NCBI RefSeq assembly: GCF_019443125.1
Contig: NZ_JAHYXK010000004.1
Span: 124,001 to 188,000, forward strand
DNA length: 64,000 nucleotides
Origin: Pontibacter aydingkolensis
GTDB taxonomy: Bacteria; Bacteroidota; Bacteroidia; Cytophagales; Hymenobacteraceae
Direction of reading: 5' to 3'
The stretch's first letter is position 1. Every line of letters starts with the position of its first letter. The notes under the pieces were generated by a model. That model saw only the letters and a list, made by a program, of their open reading frames with translations, ran no database searches and was not told the DNA's origin. Below are positions 61,710 to 64,000 of the stretch, piece by piece. Both the position numbers and the translations under genes were made by a program.

Positions 61710-62864
61710 ATGTTACGCTTGCTGTACCTGCTGCTTTTTACTTTACTTACTGCCACAGTATGCGCACAGCAAAGTCTGCAGACGGCAGCGCCTTATGCCA
61801 GGCAAAGGATGCAGGGAGCTATTATTGCATATCAAGCAATGCTGGAAACAGGAAGCTGGAACACATTTCCGGACAATACTTTACTAAGGCAGGGAGATAC
61901 AACAACATATGTAACGGCCCTGCAGGAAAACCTGGTACTTACCGGCGACCTGTCTCTGGATGCTGCCACCTTGCCCGGAGTTTATACTTCGGAGATGAAA
62001 AAGGCCGTACAAAAATTTCAGGCCAGGCACGGGCTTATTGCAGACGGTGTGGTTGGACCCAACACGGTTGCCGCTATCAATGTGCCCCTGACCCAAAGGC
62101 TCTGGCAACTAAAATACAACTTGGCCAATTGGGATACTGCTTTCTTCTCTGTAACACAGCCTTATGTAGTCATCAACCTTCCGGATTATACTTTACAAGT
62201 GGTAGACAGCAACAAAACGGTGCTGCAGATGCGTGTGATCATTGGCAAACCCTCACTGATGACCTACCCGATATTGAGTGAACTGGACATGCTGGTGCTG
62301 TACCCTTACTGGTATATCCCGAAGTCAATAGCCGTAAACGAGATAGTGCCTTTGCTACGGAAAAACCCGGGGTATTTATCTAAGAAAAAGATGGTACTTG
62401 AGCAGCAAAGCCCCAATGGCTGGATACGCGTAAGCCCCTGGCAGGTGGACTGGCAAAGTATAAATGCCTCTAATTACACCTACCGGATCTACCAATTGTC
62501 TGGCAAGGATAATGAGCTGGGCCAGGTGAAGTTTTTGTACCCGAACAGACTGCCACAGTATATGCACGACACCCCGAACAAAGAATTGTTTACTTACCCA
62601 AACCGTACCTTCAGCCACGGCTGCATCAGGCTCGAAAAACCTTTTGAGTTGGCCGACTATATTTTAGAAAAGGGCTCCGGCTACACGCCGCAAAAAGTAA
62701 ACGACCTCTGGAACCGGAACACCCCCAATCATTACATTAAAGTAAAAAAACCGTTGCCTTTGCGTATTGTATACTTTACCGCCTGGGTAGATGCGCTTGG
62801 GCAGGTACAGTTCCGGGATGATATGTACGGTCTTCACCGTCCGCCGCAGTTAAGTGCTGAGTAA
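61710..62864 (+). CDS. L,D-transpeptidase with peptidoglycan-binding domain
   Basis: A 384-aa exported enzyme (signal peptide ending TVCAQ). A PG_binding_1 domain (about 85-130) has TSEMKKAVQKFQARHGLIADGVVGPNT. The YkuD catalytic domain (about 150-345) has YVVINLPDYTLQVVD, VIIGKPS, LYPYWYIPKSIAV, HDTPNKELF and the catalytic SHGCIRLEKP (Cys about 305). It makes or alters 3-3 cross-links or attaches proteins to peptidoglycan. Shorter than YcbB-type enzymes of ~600 aa, with the N-terminal SH3-like part missing. Confidence 0.9.
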   Translation: MLRLLYLLLFTLLTATVCAQQSLQTAAPYARQRMQGAIIAYQAMLETGSWNTFPDNTLLRQGDTTTYVTALQENLVLTGDLSLDAATLPGVYTSEMKKAVQKFQARHGLIADGVVGPNTVAAINVPLTQRLWQLKYNLANWDTAFFSVTQPYVVINLPDYTLQVVDSNKTVLQMRVIIGKPSLMTYPILSELDMLVLYPYWYIPKSIAVNEIVPLLRKNPGYLSKKKMVLEQQSPNGWIRVSPWQVDWQSINASNYTYRIYQLSGKDNELGQVKFLYPNRLPQYMHDTPNKELFTYPNRTFSHGCIRLEKPFELADYILEKGSGYTPQKVNDLWNRNTPNHYIKVKKPLPLRIVYFTAWVDALGQVQFRDDMYGLHRPPQLSAE

Positions 62865-62931
62865 AGGTTGCAGTGTCGTGTTGGATTCTGGAGTACATTA
62901 TCAGATTTCAGCTGCATATGGTCCAGCTGCC

Positions 62932-63010
62932 CCTCTCAAGAGCAGGGTCGTTTCATTCTACCAAAATATGTAATTTTAGTGCCTTCGCTCGCGTCCCTGC
63001 TCTCAAGAGG
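62932..63010. repeat. Imperfect inverted repeat
   Basis: CCTCTCAAGAGCAGGG (62932-62947) and CCCTGCTCTCAAGAGG (62995-63010) pair at 13 of 16 positions around ~47 bases. Not followed by a T-run. It could be a REP-type structure or a stem in the transcript of one neighbour. Confidence 0.45.
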
Positions 63011-63024
63011 GAAATTCCGAAAAC

Positions 63025-63057
63025 AAAAAGCCCTCTCCTGTTTCCAGAAAAGGGCCT
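63025..63057 (-). terminator. Terminator after the ankyrin protein gene
   Basis: On the minus strand GGCCC/GGGCT and CTG/CAG pairing around GAAA, then five Ts, 24 bases past the stop at 63081. Confidence 0.65.
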
Positions 63058-63080
63058 CTATATGATTTTATACTTTATAC

Positions 63081-64000
63081 TTATTTCTGTTTTTCCGGCG
63101 AACCTGCTGCCATTAGTATATTCTGCACATTCTCATGTTTGGTATAGTCAATGGCAGCTTTACCGGTACTATCCTTTACTTTGGCATCGGCACCGGACTG
63201 CAGCAGGGCAAGGATGATCTCGAAGTTGGCATCCATCTCACAGGCCAGCATCAATGGTGTTTTAGCTTCGTTGTTCTGGATATTCGGGTCAGCGCCGGCT
63301 TCCAGCAACTTGCCTAGCTCCATAATACCGATATGCTGGCCAATGGTAGCCTGTAATGCTTCAGCCAGAACTGTATTCCCATTCTTATCCTTGATGTTAG
63401 GGTCTGCCCCTCTGGCAATAAGCGTATCCAGCAAATCAACCTGCTCCTGTTCATATAACTCTGATCGCACCCTGGAACTGCTCACAGCATAATGCAATGC
63501 AGTTTTACCGTCATCGTCCTGTGCATTTATATCAGCTTTATTGTTAAGCAACAGGCTTACAGTTTTCAGGCGTACTTCAGGCTCGTAAATAACACCGTAA
63601 TCTTCTAATAGCATTGGCACATAAACTGTATGCATCAGCGGGGTACGTCCGTTAAACTCAGCTACAAAATCATCGGGTATGGCCAGTGTGTTTGCATCGC
63701 CGCCTGCAGCCAATGCACGTTTCAGCATTTCAGGATCTCGGTTTACGGAGGCGATTACTACCTTCTGGTCTGGCGTCTGGTTAATGTAGAGCAACTGCTC
63801 ATAAGCCAGTACACTACCTTTAGCAATTGCCTGACGGTAAAGTTTTCGGGCTTCGTCTGTTTTTACTTCTCCTAAAGTTCCTTCTTCGTGTAGCAGGCCC
63901 AACGTATAAAACGCCTCACGATCGCCGGCAGCTACGCCTCTGTTTAACCAGTATGCCGCCTTATCATAGTCTTTTTTAACGCCTTCACCGTTCAGATACA
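63081..64000 (-). CDS. Sel1-repeat plus ankyrin-repeat protein (5' partial)
   Basis: The frame is open to the window edge; the Met at 63902 is internal. The upstream part reads YLNGEGVKKDYDKAAYWLNRG, AAGDREAFYTLGLLHEEGTLG and EARKLYRQAIAKGS, which are Sel1-type helical repeats (G-A-G pattern). They are followed by ankyrin repeats from about residue 85 of the visible part: NGRTPLMHTVYVP, DDDGKTALHYAVSSSR, DPNIKDKNGNTVLAEALQ, DPNIQNNEAKTPLMLACEM and DAKVKDSTGKAAIDYTK. It is a protein-interaction scaffold. The fusion of Sel1 and ankyrin repeats is known in bacteria. Partner unknown. Confidence 0.85.
   Translation of the reverse strand, partial: YLNGEGVKKDYDKAAYWLNRGVAAGDREAFYTLGLLHEEGTLGEVKTDEARKLYRQAIAKGSVLAYEQLLYINQTPDQKVVIASVNRDPEMLKRALAAGGDANTLAIPDDFVAEFNGRTPLMHTVYVPMLLEDYGVIYEPEVRLKTVSLLLNNKADINAQDDDGKTALHYAVSSSRVRSELYEQEQVDLLDTLIARGADPNIKDKNGNTVLAEALQATIGQHIGIMELGKLLEAGADPNIQNNEAKTPLMLACEMDANFEIILALLQSGADAKVKDSTGKAAIDYTKHENVQNILMAAGSPEKQK

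Noticed and set aside
1-64000. tRNA, rRNA, CRISPR, prophage or insertion sequence
   Set aside because: I looked for T-loop-like GTTCGAATC patterns, regular spaced repeats, transposase or integrase motifs and long terminal repeats and found none that held up.

Overview
The window is a stretch of chromosome from a member of the Bacteroidota, most likely the Hymenobacteraceae and Pontibacter-like (this last step is inference). The evidence is the type IX secretion machinery and cargo (PorP/SprF, type A and type B sorting domains), head-GIN (DUF2807) and DUF547 proteins, many small lipoproteins, and the Bacteroidota promoter -7 element TAnnTTTG upstream of several genes. No rRNA, tRNA, CRISPR array, transposase, integrase or phage gene was seen. 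It reads as ordinary core and accessory chromosome with several decayed genes.

Layout. 1-3.5 kb: 3' part of a repeat-built type B T9SS adhesin and its PorP/SprF partner. 3.5-6.6 kb: TMEM220-like membrane protein, a small HMA copper-binding protein and a CopA-type ATPase. 6.9-10.7 kb: five-PAS histidine kinase with a tightly linked response regulator. 11-15.4 kb: small secreted proteins, DUF547, an alpha/beta hydrolase and a T9SS cargo protein. 15.4-18.7 kb: RprX/RprY-like two-component pair; the gap between the cargo gene and the kinase carries two arrays of GTTAAA hexamers. 19-26.6 kb: lipoprotein, porin-like barrel, NA37 nucleoid protein, fatty-acid hydroxylase, a nonsense-interrupted lipoprotein, an HD protein, an ion channel with an atypical filter and a DPBB protein. 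27-34.6 kb: tricorn-like protease, VTT membrane protein, rhomboid, GH3 enzyme and a lipoprotein. 34.9-43.5 kb: Nudix, SDR, outer-membrane protein, M28 peptidase, two paralogous lipoproteins around a head-GIN protein and an M48-like protease, a 21-residue membrane peptide and a decayed T9SS gene. 43.7-54.4 kb: Tex, ceramidase-like protein, a large M36 metallopeptidase with T9SS signal, patatin and an alpha/beta hydrolase. 54.5-59.6 kb: lipoprotein, Bcp peroxiredoxin and three glycosyltransferases. 59.7-64 kb: small lipoprotein, decayed gene, DUF2461, L,D-transpeptidase and the 3' part of a Sel1/ankyrin protein.

Common themes are envelope biology and secretion. Two sensor/regulator pairs, a copper export unit, several secreted or outer-membrane peptidases and a glycosyltransferase cluster all act at the envelope.

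The most unusual signal is not a gene. The heptamer AAGTATA and its complement TATACTT occur about 160 times by hand count, where base composition predicts roughly a dozen. It occurs in genes in all reading frames and both orientations, in intergenic DNA and inside terminator stems. Second in interest is the pair of helically phased GTTAAA arrays at 15.4-15.6 kb. Third is a compact transcription unit at about 42.9-43.1 kb that encodes a 21-residue peptide.
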